In this document: positions 29,084 to 37,898 of the stretch, piece after piece
Position numbering within the stretch: the first letter of the stretch is position 1
Layout: every line of letters begins with the position of its first letter
Assembly: GCA_947501215.1 (NCBI GenBank)
Contig: CANMUS010000002.1
Location: 558,001 to 622,000, forward strand
DNA from: an uncultured Erythrobacter sp.
GTDB taxonomy: Bacteria; Pseudomonadota; Alphaproteobacteria; Sphingomonadales; Sphingomonadaceae
Direction: 5' to 3'
Length of the DNA stretch: 64,000 nucleotides
Translations under genes and position numbers: made by a program
The notes under the pieces: generated by a model
The model's input: only the letters and a program-made list of their open reading frames with translations
Database searches by the model: none
Told to the model about the DNA's origin: nothing

Positions 29084-30099
29084 TCGACCGGCGGCAGGTG
29101 CTCGGCAGCATGGGCGGCGCGCTGCTTGCCACTGCACTGCCTGCCCCAGTGAGCGCCGCCGTCGCACGAAAAGCGCCGCGCTTGCGCGTCGGCGACACGG
29201 TCGGCCTCGTCGCGCCGGCCAGCGCGCTGACGCTGCCGTGGGAACTCGACCGGGCGCAGCACTGGATCAGGGGGATGGGTCTGGTGCCCAAGCTCGGCCA
29301 GCATGTGCGCGAGCAGAACGGGTATCTTGCCGGGACCGACGCGCAGCGGGCCGAGGACTACATGGCGATGGTCGCCGATCCGGACGTGCGCGGCATTTTT
29401 GCCGTGCGTGGCGGCTGGGGCGGGGCGCGTATCCTGCCGCTGCTCGACTGGGATGCCATACGCGCCGATCCCAAGCTGTTGATCGGCTATTCGGATACGA
29501 CCGCGTTGCATCTCGCGATCGCGGCGCGGGCGGGTTTCCCGACGATCCATGGCCCCAATGCCGCCAGCCGGTGGGAGCGGGAAAGCTGGGAAAGCCTGTG
29601 GCGGCTGGCCTTCGCTGCGGACACGCCGGTGCTGGGTGGTGCCCAAGCCGAGCAGGCAAGCGGTCGGGCCGGGCGGACGATCGCCGGTGGCACGGCGAGG
29701 GGCCGCTTGCTCGGCGGAAACCTGACCATCCTCTCGACCCTGATGGGCACGCCGTGTTTGCCCAGCTTCGACGGCGCGGTGCTGTTTCTCGAAGACGTCA
29801 ACGAGGACGTCTATCGCGTTGACCGGATGCTTCAGCAGCTGCGGCTGGCGGGCATACTCGGCAAGCTGTCGGGCATCGCGTTCGGCCAATGCACGAGGTG
29901 CGAACCCGAAACGCAAGAGCAGTCCGGTTTTACGCTCGACGACATTCTCGACCATCATCTCGGTGCGCTCGGCATCCCGGTCTTTACCGGCGCGAATGTC
30001 GGCCACGTCACCAACCAGCTTGCCATGCCGCATGGGGCGCAAGTCGAGCTCGATGCCGATGCGCGTACGCTCCGCCTGCTGGAGCCGGTCGTCGCCTGA
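29080..30099 (+). CDS. LD-carboxypeptidase (peptidase S66), Tat-exported
   Basis: 339 residues. The N-terminus has a twin-arginine signal (DRRQVLG then a hydrophobic stretch ending PVSAAVA at about 30). The S66 core has VGLVAPAS, the serine nucleophile in IGYSDTTAL (about 136), the glutamate in FLEDVNED (about 236) and histidine in VGHVTNQ (about 307). S66 enzymes cut the L,D bond of murein tetrapeptides in recycling; cytosolic ones lack a signal, so this is a periplasmic version. It is coupled to cdd by ATGA overlap, although the two act on unrelated substrates. Confidence 0.93.
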   Translation: MIDRRQVLGSMGGALLATALPAPVSAAVARKAPRLRVGDTVGLVAPASALTLPWELDRAQHWIRGMGLVPKLGQHVREQNGYLAGTDAQRAEDYMAMVADPDVRGIFAVRGGWGGARILPLLDWDAIRADPKLLIGYSDTTALHLAIAARAGFPTIHGPNAASRWERESWESLWRLAFAADTPVLGGAQAEQASGRAGRTIAGGTARGRLLGGNLTILSTLMGTPCLPSFDGAVLFLEDVNEDVYRVDRMLQQLRLAGILGKLSGIAFGQCTRCEPETQEQSGFTLDDILDHHLGALGIPVFTGANVGHVTNQLAMPHGAQVELDADARTLRLLEPVVA

Positions 30100-30154
30100 T
30101 CGGGCTTGCGGGGGCGCGATCCGGCGCTAGTGTGGTGCGTCGAGGGAGTGTTTC

Positions 30155-31459
30155 ATGATTTCAACCGCAATTCGCACAGGCGCTATCGGCGCCTGCTCTG
30201 CATTGGCGCTTTGGGCTAGCGTTGCTCAGGCGCAGGAACGGGCCGTGGCTTTCGAAGGCGCGACCATTCATACCATGGCCGGCCCAGCGCTCGACGATGC
30301 CACGTTGGTGGTCGAGGGCGGCAAGATCGTTGCAGTGGGCACCAATGTGGCCGTTCCCCCCGATGCCGAGCGCCGCGATGCGAGCGGCATGGTTATCATG
30401 CCGGGTATTGTCGATACGCACTCGCACATCGGCTCGGTAGCGGGTGCCGACAGCAGCTCGCCGATCCAGCCCGAAGTGCGCGCCATGGATTCGATCAATC
30501 CCCGCGATGCCAGCATCGCCAAGGCACGCTCTGGCGGGGTCACGACGGCCAATGTCATGCCCGGCTCGGGCTGGCTGGTGAGCGGGCAAACCTTCTACAT
30601 GCGCCTGCGCGATGGCGAGACGATCGAGGATATCGCGTGGTTCTTCCCGGACGGTTCGGTGATGGGCGGCTTGAAGATGGCCAACGGCACCAATCCGATC
30701 CGCGAGACGCCCGGTTTCCCGACCACCCGCGCCAAGTCCGCTGCGCTGGTCCGCGCTGCCTTCACCGAGGCAAAAGCCTATTGCGGCGGCGACAAGAAGA
30801 CAGTCGATCTCGGCAAGGAAGTGCTGTGCGAAGTGCTGTCGGGCAAGCGGCTGGTGCATCACCACACGCACCGCGCCGACGACATCATGACCGTGCTGCG
30901 CTTGCAACGCGAGTTCGGTTTCAAGGTGCTGATCCAGCACGGAATGGAAGCCTGGAAGGTCGCCGAGGAACTGGCGGCGGCCGGTATCCCTGTCTCCAAC
31001 ATTCTCGTCGACAGCCCGGGCGGCAAGCTGGAAGCGCAGGAATCGCGGCTCAATACCGCCGCCACGCTGGAGCGGGCCGGCGTGCTGACCTCGCTGCATT
31101 CCGATGACGGCATCATCGATTCGCGCCTCATGTTCCGCCAGGCCGGCATCGCCGTGCGGGGCGGGATGAGCCGAGAGGGCGCGCTGCGGGCGCTCACCAT
31201 CAATGGCGCGAAACAGCTGGGGCTGGACGATCGCGTTGGCAGCCTCGAAGTCGGCAAGGACGCCGATTTCCTCGTGCTCTCTGGCGATCCGCTGTCGGTC
31301 TATACCGATGTAATGGAGACGTGGGTCGAAGGGGAAAAGCTATTCGACCGCACAACCGAGGAAGGCAAGCTGCTGGCCGAAGGCGGCTATGGCGCGGGCA
31401 GCCCGATGGCGCTCTCGCATCACCACTGGGAAGCAGCCGAAGCGGAGACCGGCCAATGA
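30155..31459 (+). CDS. Secreted metal-dependent amidohydrolase
   Basis: 434 residues with a cleavable signal peptide ending ASVAQAQ at about residue 27. The amidohydrolase barrel keeps the metal-binding histidines: VDTHSHIG at about 86-93, HHTHRADD at about 235-242, IQHGMEAW at about 261, and the aspartate in LHSDDG at about 316. A C-terminal VGSLEVGKDADFLVLSGDPL gives the typical second half of the urease-like beta-sandwich. Substrate is unknown; secreted members include dipeptidases/imidazolonepropionase-like enzymes. Overlaps the next gene by 4 bp. Confidence 0.9.
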   Translation: MISTAIRTGAIGACSALALWASVAQAQERAVAFEGATIHTMAGPALDDATLVVEGGKIVAVGTNVAVPPDAERRDASGMVIMPGIVDTHSHIGSVAGADSSSPIQPEVRAMDSINPRDASIAKARSGGVTTANVMPGSGWLVSGQTFYMRLRDGETIEDIAWFFPDGSVMGGLKMANGTNPIRETPGFPTTRAKSAALVRAAFTEAKAYCGGDKKTVDLGKEVLCEVLSGKRLVHHHTHRADDIMTVLRLQREFGFKVLIQHGMEAWKVAEELAAAGIPVSNILVDSPGGKLEAQESRLNTAATLERAGVLTSLHSDDGIIDSRLMFRQAGIAVRGGMSREGALRALTINGAKQLGLDDRVGSLEVGKDADFLVLSGDPLSVYTDVMETWVEGEKLFDRTTEEGKLLAEGGYGAGSPMALSHHHWEAAEAETGQ

Positions 31460-32694
31460 TCAAGCATATCGCCAAATCGCTCGCCGCAGCCGTCCTTGTG
31501 CTGGCCCCCACCCATCTCGCCGCGCAGGATGTCGCCGTGCGCGCCGAAACGCTGCACACCATGGATGGCGCGGCGATCAACGACGGTATCGTCGTGATCC
31601 GCGGCGGCAAGATCGTAAGCGTCGGCCCCGCTGCCAGCACCGGTGTGCCCGAAGGTATGGAAGTGCTGACCGCCAAGGTGGCGACGCCCGGCTTCGTCGA
31701 TGCGCGCACGGTGGTCGGCCTTGCCGGCTATCTCAACCAGTTCGACGACCAGGACCAGCTTGACACGGGCGCTGCGCTCCAACCGCAGCTGCGCGCGATC
31801 GACGGCTATAATCCGGACGAGACGCTGGTCGATTGGGTCCGCTCTTTCGGGGTCACCACCGTCCATACCGGCCACGGGCCCGGCACGGTCGTTTCCGGCC
31901 AGACCATGGTGGCCAAGACATGGGCCAAGACGGCCGATGTGGCGGCGATCGTCCCGCGCGCGATGATCGCAGCCAATCTCGGACCCAATGCGCTCGACAG
32001 CGACAAGGGCCCCGGCACGCGGCCCAAGCAGATGGCGCTGCTCCGCGCCGCGCTGACCGCGGCGCGTGCGGGGCAGGTCCCGGACGAGGCGCAGAAGAGG
32101 CGCGCGCAGGAGGAAGAAAACGACCTCGGCACGATCAAGCTCGATGTCCGCGTCTGGCGGGACGTACTGGCGCGCCGCGTGCCGCTGATGGTCACCGCCA
32201 ACCGTTCGCAGGACATCATGAGCGCGCTGCGCCTCAAGGAAGAGTTCGACATCGATCTGGTCATCGACGGCGGGGCTGAAAGCTATCGCCTGCTCGACCA
32301 GTTGCGCGAGGCCGGGGTCACCGTGATCCTGCACCCGACCATGGGCAGGCACTATGGCGACATGGAGAACGCCAGCTTCACGACCGCTGCCACCCTGCGC
32401 GAAGCGGGCATCCCATTCGCGCTGCAATCCGGCTACGAGGCCTATGTGCCCAAGACCCGCGTCATCTTGTGGGAAGCGGGCTGGGCGGTGGCCAACGGCC
32501 TGGCGCCCCAGCATGCGCTGGCCTCGATCACGATCGACGCGGCGCGTGCCATCGGCGTGGGAGAGCGGGTCGGCTCGCTCACCGTCGGCAAGGATGGCGA
32601 TGTCGTGCTGTTCGATGGAGACCCGCTGGAATACACCAGCCATGTCACCGGCGTCGTGATCGACGGGCGCGTGGCGAGCCGGGAGGTGCGCTGA
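31456..32694 (+). CDS. Secreted amidohydrolase paralogue lacking the metal ligands (probable pseudoenzyme)
   Basis: 412 residues with signal peptide ending THLAAQ at about residue 22. Paralogue of the preceding protein over its whole length, ending with VGSLTVGKDGDVVLFDGDPL. At the four metal positions, however, it reads VDARTVVG (no HxH), MVTANRSQDI (no His pair), VIDGGAESY (His replaced) and LQSGYEA (Asp replaced). It should not bind the usual zinc pair. Coupled translation (ATGA) with the intact paralogue suggests the two form a heteromer in the periplasm, one catalytic and one structural. Confidence 0.85.
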   Translation: MIKHIAKSLAAAVLVLAPTHLAAQDVAVRAETLHTMDGAAINDGIVVIRGGKIVSVGPAASTGVPEGMEVLTAKVATPGFVDARTVVGLAGYLNQFDDQDQLDTGAALQPQLRAIDGYNPDETLVDWVRSFGVTTVHTGHGPGTVVSGQTMVAKTWAKTADVAAIVPRAMIAANLGPNALDSDKGPGTRPKQMALLRAALTAARAGQVPDEAQKRRAQEEENDLGTIKLDVRVWRDVLARRVPLMVTANRSQDIMSALRLKEEFDIDLVIDGGAESYRLLDQLREAGVTVILHPTMGRHYGDMENASFTTAATLREAGIPFALQSGYEAYVPKTRVILWEAGWAVANGLAPQHALASITIDAARAIGVGERVGSLTVGKDGDVVLFDGDPLEYTSHVTGVVIDGRVASREVR

Positions 32695-32712
32695 ACCGAG
32701 CGCCGGTCCGGC

Positions 32713-33069
32713 TCAGTTCTCCTTGCAGCGGATCCAGTGGGTCTTCCCGGCCCAGGTGACCTGCCCGTCGTAAGTCCAGCCATTGCGCTTCGTGCGCATG
32801 ACCAGCAGCGTGCTCATCATGTCGGCATCGGTGAGTTCGAGGCGCATTTCCTCGTCGTCCAGCCACCATTGCGGCGCTTGGACGGCGATCTTCTTGCCAT
32901 CGACCCACAGATGTTTGGCGACGATCGGTGCGCCGGGGACGTGACCGAAGCCGATGGAGACCTTGATCTCCGGTTTCGCTGCCGTCGTACAGAGAAGACC
33001 GCCGGTCGCGGCTGCCGGACTGGCGGCGAATGCAGCGGTCATTGCGGCGATGGATAGTGACTTACGCAT
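32713..33069 (-). CDS. Secreted hypothetical protein
   Basis: 118 residues with a signal peptide cleaved near SPAAATG (about 22). The mature part of about 95 residues has two cysteines (LLCTT near its start and HWIRCKEN at its end) that could pair, and several tryptophans (QWWLDD, GWTYDG). I do not recognise a domain. It is convergent with the second amidohydrolase gene across 18 bp. It seems a small soluble periplasmic beta-protein. Confidence 0.7.
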   Translation of the reverse strand: MRKSLSIAAMTAAFAASPAAATGGLLCTTAAKPEIKVSIGFGHVPGAPIVAKHLWVDGKKIAVQAPQWWLDDEEMRLELTDADMMSTLLVMRTKRNGWTYDGQVTWAGKTHWIRCKEN

Positions 33070-33168
33070 TGACCCACAGTGCCATGCGCTAGCTGAATTT
33101 TCGCTGTCCGGAATTAACCATTGCGTACCGCCTGGTGCACTAGCCTCACCGCATCAGGAGATGATTCG

Positions 33169-33357
33169 ATGAAATTCGTGAAACTGGAATCGCGCGGCGG
33201 CAATTACCTCGTCGTCGCCAGCAATATTGCATGGCTCAGAACTGCCGAGAACGGCCAGACCAATGTCGGCATGGTCGGCGGCCAGCCGCTGCTCGTCACC
33301 GGGTCCATCGAAGAGGTCGCCCAGAAAGTACTCGACGGCATCGCCGCCGCCGCTTGA
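33169..33357 (+). CDS. Small conserved-looking protein, 62 residues
   Basis: Starts MKFVKLESRGGNYLVVASNIAWLR, with CAGGAG eight bases upstream; an ATG at 33161 hits a stop after three codons. Sequence suggests two or three beta strands (NYLVVASNIAWLRT, QPLLVTGS) and a terminal helix (IEEVAQKVLDGIAA), the pattern of a LytTR-free strand-helix protein similar to small cytosolic YvlB-like repeats. No known domain is identified. Codon use and the ribosome site make it a real gene. Confidence 0.65.
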   Translation: MKFVKLESRGGNYLVVASNIAWLRTAENGQTNVGMVGGQPLLVTGSIEEVAQKVLDGIAAAA

Positions 33358-33396
33358 TTCCAAGGCCGGGGCTGCATCGCGGCAGCCCGGCCCACC

Positions 33397-34536
33397 TCAG
33401 CCCTTGTCGCTATCCAGCCATTCGAGCAGGCTGGCAAGGCAGTCGCGCGCCAGCATCTTGCACCGCTCAGGGCTCCATCCCTGCTCGGGCTCGGGGCTGG
33501 CCGGATTGTCCTTGTAAGGCATTTCCAGGGTCATCGCCGTCGCGCCGAAGCGCTCGGCGACCTGATTGGTGCTCATCGACAGATTGGCCTTGCCCGGTGC
33601 CGACTTGGTATAGCCCTGCTCGGTCTGGAAATCGGGCGTGCGCCGGTCGAGAATGCGCTCGTACAGATAAAAGCGTTCACCGTGCTCGTCGGTCCAGCTG
33701 GGGATACCCTCGTATCCGGCGAGGAAGGCGACCGGGATCGCTTCGTCGCCATGCACGTCCATTGCGAAATGCACGCCGGTCTCGTCCATCGCATTGCGGA
33801 TGGCGAGCACTTCGGGGCTCTTTTCCGCAGTCGGATTTTCCCATTCGCGGTTGAGATTGGTGCCCACCGCATTGGTGCGCAGGTGCCCGCGTTTCGATCC
33901 GTCGGGATTGGCATTGGGCACGACATGCAAGCGGCAGCGCTGGCGCAGTAGGCGGCCGACGCTGTCGGTGGGGTCGGTCAGCAATTCGAGCGCGCCTTCC
34001 ATCCACCATTCGGCCTGCGTCTCGCCCGGATGCTGGCGCGCATAGAGCCACACCTGCGTCTCCCCTTCGCCCATCGACAGGCAGTCGATCGGCTGCCCGT
34101 CGAGTGTTGTGCCGAGGCGCTTGTAATGCACGCCCTCGCTAGATGCGGCTTCGGCAACGAGATCGTGGTGACGGTCCATCGAATAGGGCGTGAAATAGGC
34201 GAAATAGGCAATGTCGCTGGCGGGGGTGTAACGGATCGTCAGCGTGCCGTTGTCGGCACTTTCGTCCCAGCTCGATGCCGCACGGCCCCAATAGTCGCGA
34301 TCTTCCGACACGCAGGCATCATATTGCGGCCAGCCGCCGGGATAGGCGCTTTCCTTGAGGCCTGTAATCTTCAGTTCGAGCTCGCGCCCCGCAGCGCCGC
34401 TGACGCGGAAGTGGAACCACTGCGCAAATTCGCTCTGGTGGTCCTTGCGGATAGCCAGCTTGGCACTGGCGCCGTCGACGGACAGGACTTCGATATTGCC
34501 GCTGTCGAATGCGCAATCGATATGGATGTCGTTCAC
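33397..34536 (-). CDS. M14 family zinc carboxypeptidase, bacterial cytosolic-carboxypeptidase (CCP) type
   Basis: 379 residues from a GTG that overlaps the upstream lipoprotein stop (GTGA). An N-terminal beta-sandwich domain (about 1-130) carries the CCP-type WFHFRVSG and PYSMDRH segments. The M14 catalytic domain has [10 protein letters not shown] (zinc ligands His about 168 and Glu about 171), [19 protein letters not shown], the third zinc ligand in DVHGDE (about 256) and the general base in LEMPYKD (about 341). CCPs remove C-terminal acidic residues in eukaryotes; bacterial substrates are mostly unknown. Confidence 0.9.
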   Translation of the reverse strand: MNDIHIDCAFDSGNIEVLSVDGASAKLAIRKDHQSEFAQWFHFRVSGAAGRELELKITGLKESAYPGGWPQYDACVSEDRDYWGRAASSWDESADNGTLTIRYTPASDIAYFAYFTPYSMDRHHDLVAEAASSEGVHYKRLGTTLDGQPIDCLSMGEGETQVWLYARQHPGETQAEWWMEGALELLTDPTDSVGRLLRQRCRLHVVPNANPDGSKRGHLRTNAVGTNLNREWENPTAEKSPEVLAIRNAMDETGVHFAMDVHGDEAIPVAFLAGYEGIPSWTDEHGERFYLYERILDRRTPDFQTEQGYTKSAPGKANLSMSTNQVAERFGATAMTLEMPYKDNPASPEPEQGWSPERCKMLARDCLASLLEWLDSDKG

Positions 34537-35144
34537 TCGGGTACCTTCACTTCGATCGTTTCGCCATTGTTGCCGGGAAACTCCCGGAACAGCGCGGAGG
34601 CGACCGTCTGGGCGTTCGCCGTGCCGCGCGCAAGGGGTGAGTCTTCCGGCGGGCTGAAATCCGCACGGCCTTCCCACAAGCTCGCGCCGCTCGCGGCTTC
34701 GCTGATGCGGACCGACAGTTCCGTGCCGAGCCGATCCTTCTCGCCCCCGCCAAGATTGATGCCGATCCCGACGCCCACGCCCGAACCATAATAGCCGCCC
34801 GTTCGCCCGCCGACGCCGACGCTGACGGGGCTGCGGCGGCCGTTCGATCCGATGACGTAACCGTCGACACCGACCTGGGCGATCTGGCTGGCGCTGGCGC
34901 GGTCGGTCTCGACATAGCCGAGCGCGACGAGTTCGCGCGCCACGGCGGCCTTGTAGGGCGCCATGGCCAGGCTGTCGCCATCGGTGCCGGGCATGGTCTC
35001 AACGAAGATGGTACCCTGGCCGAGCCGGGCGGCACTGTCGGGAGCGACGAAGCGGGTCACTTCGACCGGACCCGGCGGTGTCGCACATCCAGCAAGGGCA
35101 AGCGCGGCGCACAGGCCGCTTACGGAGATCATCGGTTTCATCAT
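34533..35144 (-). CDS. DUF4136-type lipoprotein
   Basis: 203 residues. Lipobox LALAGCA with the cysteine at about residue 20. The mature chain fits DUF4136: [29 protein letters not shown] and, near the end, [19 protein letters not shown], with a Gly-rich insertion (about 110-135, [13 protein letters not shown]). Such lipoproteins sit in the outer membrane or periplasm and lack known activity. Translation is coupled with the downstream CCP-type carboxypeptidase. A second in-frame ATG lies three codons later. Confidence 0.82.
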   Translation of the reverse strand: MMKPMISVSGLCAALALAGCATPPGPVEVTRFVAPDSAARLGQGTIFVETMPGTDGDSLAMAPYKAAVARELVALGYVETDRASASQIAQVGVDGYVIGSNGRRSPVSVGVGGRTGGYYGSGVGVGIGINLGGGEKDRLGTELSVRISEAASGASLWEGRADFSPPEDSPLARGTANAQTVASALFREFPGNNGETIEVKVPE

Positions 35145-35275
35145 GCGATCCTTTCACGTCTCGTCGCCAGACTGCGACAGTTGCCCAACGCATGGGCAGA
35201 GCAATCCGCTCCGGGACGTGGCGGCAGGCTCTCTAGAGCGTTGCCGTTACCAATTCGTATGCTAGGGCGCGGGCG

Positions 35276-36289
35276 ATGGACAGCGCAGACAAAATTCCCG
35301 TGCTGGTGACCGGCGGGGCAGGCTATATCGGTAGCCACGCGGTGCTCGGCCTGCGCGATGCAGGTTGGCCTGTGGCGGTGATCGACAACCTCTCGACCGG
35401 CTCTGCCTTCGCGGTACCGGAAGAGGTGCCGCTCTATGAAGGCGACATCGCCGACACGATCCTGCTGGAGCAGATTTTCCTCGAACAGGGAATCGGTGCG
35501 ATCATGCATTTTGCCGGATCGATCATCGTGCCGGAGTCGGTCGAGAACCCGCTCAAGTATTACGACAACAACACGGTGAAAAGCCGCGCGCTGATCGAGG
35601 CTGCGATCGATGGCGGGGTCGGGCATTTCATCTTCAGCTCGACCGCCGCGACCTATGGCACGCCCGATGTCGAGCAGGTGAGCGAAGACACGCCGAAGCA
35701 ACCGATCAATCCCTATGGCTGGTCGAAGCTCATGACCGAGCAGATGTTAGCCGACGCCAGCGCAGCGCATGATTTCAACCATTGCGCGCTGCGCTATTTT
35801 AACGTCGCCGGTGCCGATCCCGAAGGTCGGACCGGCCAGTCGACCGCCGGCGCGACGCATCTGATCAAGGTCGCCTGCGAGGCGGCAACCGGCAAACGCG
35901 ATCACATCGCGGTCTTCGGCACCGATTTCGAGACGCCCGACGGCACCGGCGTGCGCGACTATATCCATGTAAGCGACTTGGCGAAGGCGCATCTGATGGC
36001 CCTCGAGACATTGATCGCGCAGCCCGACCGCTCGCTGACGATGAATTGCGGATATGGCCGCGGGTTTTCGGTGCTCGAAGTGCTCGACGCAGTGGACCGG
36101 GTGACCAACCAGACCATCGACCGCCGCATGCAGCCGCGCCGCGCGGGCGATCCGGGCAAGCTTATCTCGGATCCCTCTCGCATTCGAAAGACGCTCCCGT
36201 GGAAGCCGCAGTTTGCGGATCTCGATACGATCGTGAGCCACGCGCTGCAGTGGGAACGGCGGCTGGCGGAGATCAGGGGAGAGGGGTAA
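35276..36289 (+). CDS. galE: UDP-glucose 4-epimerase
   Basis: 337 residues, short-chain dehydrogenase fold. Interconverts UDP-glucose and UDP-galactose for polysaccharide or lipopolysaccharide synthesis. NAD motif GGAGYIGSH at about residues 13-21, SSTAATYG with the catalytic Ser/Thr, YGWSKLMTE with Tyr-xxx-Lys, and GVRDYIHVSDLA are all present. It stands alone between the lipoprotein gene and rpmJ. Lack of gal operon partners suggests a biosynthetic rather than galactose-catabolic role. Confidence 0.95.
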   Translation: MDSADKIPVLVTGGAGYIGSHAVLGLRDAGWPVAVIDNLSTGSAFAVPEEVPLYEGDIADTILLEQIFLEQGIGAIMHFAGSIIVPESVENPLKYYDNNTVKSRALIEAAIDGGVGHFIFSSTAATYGTPDVEQVSEDTPKQPINPYGWSKLMTEQMLADASAAHDFNHCALRYFNVAGADPEGRTGQSTAGATHLIKVACEAATGKRDHIAVFGTDFETPDGTGVRDYIHVSDLAKAHLMALETLIAQPDRSLTMNCGYGRGFSVLEVLDAVDRVTNQTIDRRMQPRRAGDPGKLISDPSRIRKTLPWKPQFADLDTIVSHALQWERRLAEIRGEG

Positions 36290-36306
36290 GGGCTTTTGTA
36301 ACGTGC

Positions 36307-36328
36307 GGTCAGGACATCCGTCCTGACC
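36307..36328 (+). terminator. Perfect hairpin after galE
   Basis: GGTCAGGAC and GTCCTGACC form a perfect 9-bp stem with a 4-base loop 18 bp after the galE stop. The following sequence is TTGCC, so the U-tract is weak; it may be a Rho-assisted or attenuating hairpin rather than a full intrinsic terminator. Confidence 0.45.
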
Positions 36329-36452
36329 TTGCCTGTTCCATCCCACGCCCCCAATCACCCTTGACCGGAATCACCCCTGCCGCTAACGGGCGCCCTTGAA
36401 TTTGCCGCGTCGGGGCTTATCTCCGGCGCGTATTTATTTGACGAGACAAATC

Positions 36453-36578
36453 ATGAAGATCCGCAACAGCCTCAAGTCCCTCAAGGGCCGCCATCGCGAT
36501 TGCCGCGTCATCCGCCGTCGCGGGCGCACCTATGTGATCAACAAGACCAACCGCCGATTCAAGGCCCGCCAGGGCTAA
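36453..36578 (+). CDS. rpmJ: Ribosomal protein L36, zinc-free (type B) form
   Basis: 41 residues, [20 protein letters not shown] onward, ending [11 protein letters not shown]. Large-subunit protein. It lacks the CxxC-C-H zinc knuckle of type A L36 and has a single cysteine at about residue 17. This is the form found as the only L36 in many alphaproteobacteria. It is a single-gene unit upstream of a HAD gene. The start region has only a weak purine tract (GAGAC). Confidence 0.95.
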   Translation: MKIRNSLKSLKGRHRDCRVIRRRGRTYVINKTNRRFKARQG

Positions 36579-36681
36579 TTCGGCGCGCTGCCGCACCGGC
36601 AGCGTGGTTGTTCAAGGCCGGCCCGGCCCCGCAGGGGGTACGGGCCGTTCGCATTTGGGCTAAGCGCATGAAGGTGATGCA

Positions 36682-37287
36682 ATGACCGTGGAAGCCGTCG
36701 TATTCGATGTCGGGCGCGTGCTTTACCAATGGCAGCTGTCGCATTTGTTCGAGCGGATCGTCGACGATTCCGCGCGCCTGGACTTCCTGCTTTCCGAGGT
36801 CGTGACCGAAAAATGGCATTTCGAGCATGATCGCGGCCGTGCGCTGGTCGATATGGTGCCCGAGAGGATCGCGCTCTACCCAGAATACGAAGCCGAGATC
36901 CGCGCCTATGCGACGCGGTTCAACGAGACGATCCCCGGCCCGGTTCCCGGAAGCATCGAACTGGTCGAGCGATTGGCGGCGCGCGACGTCCCGCTGTACG
37001 CGATCACCAATTTCGGCGCCGAATTTTGGGCGCGCTTCCGGCCGACTGCGCCGGTGTTCGAGCGGTTCCGCGACATCGTGGTGTCCGGCGAAGAGAAGCT
37101 AGCGAAGCCCGATCCCGCAATCTTCGATCTCGCCCGCAAGCGCTTCGGTCATGACGCAGGGGCGATGCTGTTCATTGACGACAATGCGGCCAATATCGCG
37201 TCGGCCAGAGAACTTGGTTGGCAGGTCCACCATTTCAGCGATGCCGCGAAGCTTGAAGTCGATCTCACCGCGCGAGAGTTGATCTGA
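36682..37287 (+). CDS. HAD-superfamily (subfamily IA) hydrolase
   Basis: 201 residues, AAGGTGA five bases before the ATG. Motif I is FDVGRVL (nucleophile Asp at about 9; the usual second Asp is Gly, as in YihX-like phosphatases). Motif II is in YAITNFG, motif III is the Lys of KPDPAIF, and motif IV is LFIDDNAANIASA. The cap is the small helical type. Likely acts on a sugar phosphate or nucleotide; the substrate is not predictable. It stands between rpmJ and the terminator of the CC_3452 gene. Confidence 0.9.
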   Translation: MTVEAVVFDVGRVLYQWQLSHLFERIVDDSARLDFLLSEVVTEKWHFEHDRGRALVDMVPERIALYPEYEAEIRAYATRFNETIPGPVPGSIELVERLAARDVPLYAITNFGAEFWARFRPTAPVFERFRDIVVSGEEKLAKPDPAIFDLARKRFGHDAGAMLFIDDNAANIASARELGWQVHHFSDAAKLEVDLTARELI

Positions 37288-37294
37288 CATCAGG

Positions 37295-37324
37295 AAAAAG
37301 GGCCCCCACGATGACGCGGGGGCC
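37295..37324 (-). terminator. Terminator of the CC_3452-family gene
   Basis: On the minus strand, GGCCCCC and GGGGGCC form a 7-bp stem, and CTTTTTCC follows. It lies 47 bp after the CC_3452 gene stop and just after the stop of the convergent HAD gene, whose mRNA would also contain the hairpin. Confidence 0.8.
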
Positions 37325-37370
37325 GATGAGTAGTCCCCACGATGGAGAGGGCGGGGAGGGACGGGAGGGA

Positions 37371-37712
37371 TCAGCCGTTGCACTTCGCCAGCTTGTCGTC
37401 GGCCAGCGCTTCGCCCTTGGCGGTGAAGCCGGCGATCTCGCCGACATCGCGCTGGAGTTCGCGACACATGCGCATCGGGCGGGAAGTGCCTTTGACGGCG
37501 ATGCAGGTAGTGCCGTTGCACTGCCAGGCGACGCCGCCGGCGACGATCACGCGATCCTTGGCCGGCTGAGCCAATTCGGCGGTGTAGAACGGTGCGTTGG
37601 GGGCGGCGGTGGCGGGCGCGGGTGCAAGCGCCGCACCGAAGCTGGCGGTGGTCCAGGCGACGGCACCGACGATGGCACCAAGATTGACCGAGCGGGGGAG
37701 GGAGAGGGTCAT
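37371..37712 (-). CDS. CC_3452 family secreted protein
   Basis: 113 residues from the ATG preceded by AAGGA (a TTG five codons upstream is possible). Signal peptide ends near APATAAP (about 37). The mature part matches CC_3452 family proteins of sphingomonads and Caulobacter: FYTAELAQPA, VAWQCNGTTCIAVKGTSRP and CRELQRDVGEI, ending ADDKLAKCNG. Four cysteines (QCNGTTC, MCREL, KCNG) suggest two disulfides in the periplasm. Function is unknown. It is divergent from an HxlR regulator with an operator array between them. Confidence 0.85.
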   Translation of the reverse strand: MTLSLPRSVNLGAIVGAVAWTTASFGAALAPAPATAAPNAPFYTAELAQPAKDRVIVAGGVAWQCNGTTCIAVKGTSRPMRMCRELQRDVGEIAGFTAKGEALADDKLAKCNG

Positions 37713-37781
37713 GAGAGGGTCCTTCAAAAGTTTCAGTTCTGATCAACCGGGCTTGCCATTCGAACTATCAGGTTTCAAAAA

Positions 37782-37883
37782 GCAACCAGTTGCGAATAGC
37801 CACCTATGACTTTAAGTTGCATGTAGCAACCTATGTTTTGAAATATTTTGGATTTGCGGCAATTTGCGCTAGATAGGTTGCAA
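37782..37883. promoter_or_regulatory. Operator array between the CC_3452 gene and the HxlR regulator
   Basis: The 186-bp gap holds repeated GCAAC/GTTGC half-sites. There is a palindrome GCAACCAGTTGC (37782-37793), then GCCACCTAT (37799-37807), GTTGC-5-GCAAC (37816-37830) whose right arm continues as GCAACCTAT to 37834, and the inverse ATAGGTTGCAA at 37873-37883, just 15 bp before the hxlR-type start. The gap is also AT-rich relative to its neighbours. The most natural reading is autoregulation and control of the divergent gene by the HxlR protein. Confidence 0.6.
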
Positions 37884-37898
37884 GAAGGGAACTGATCT

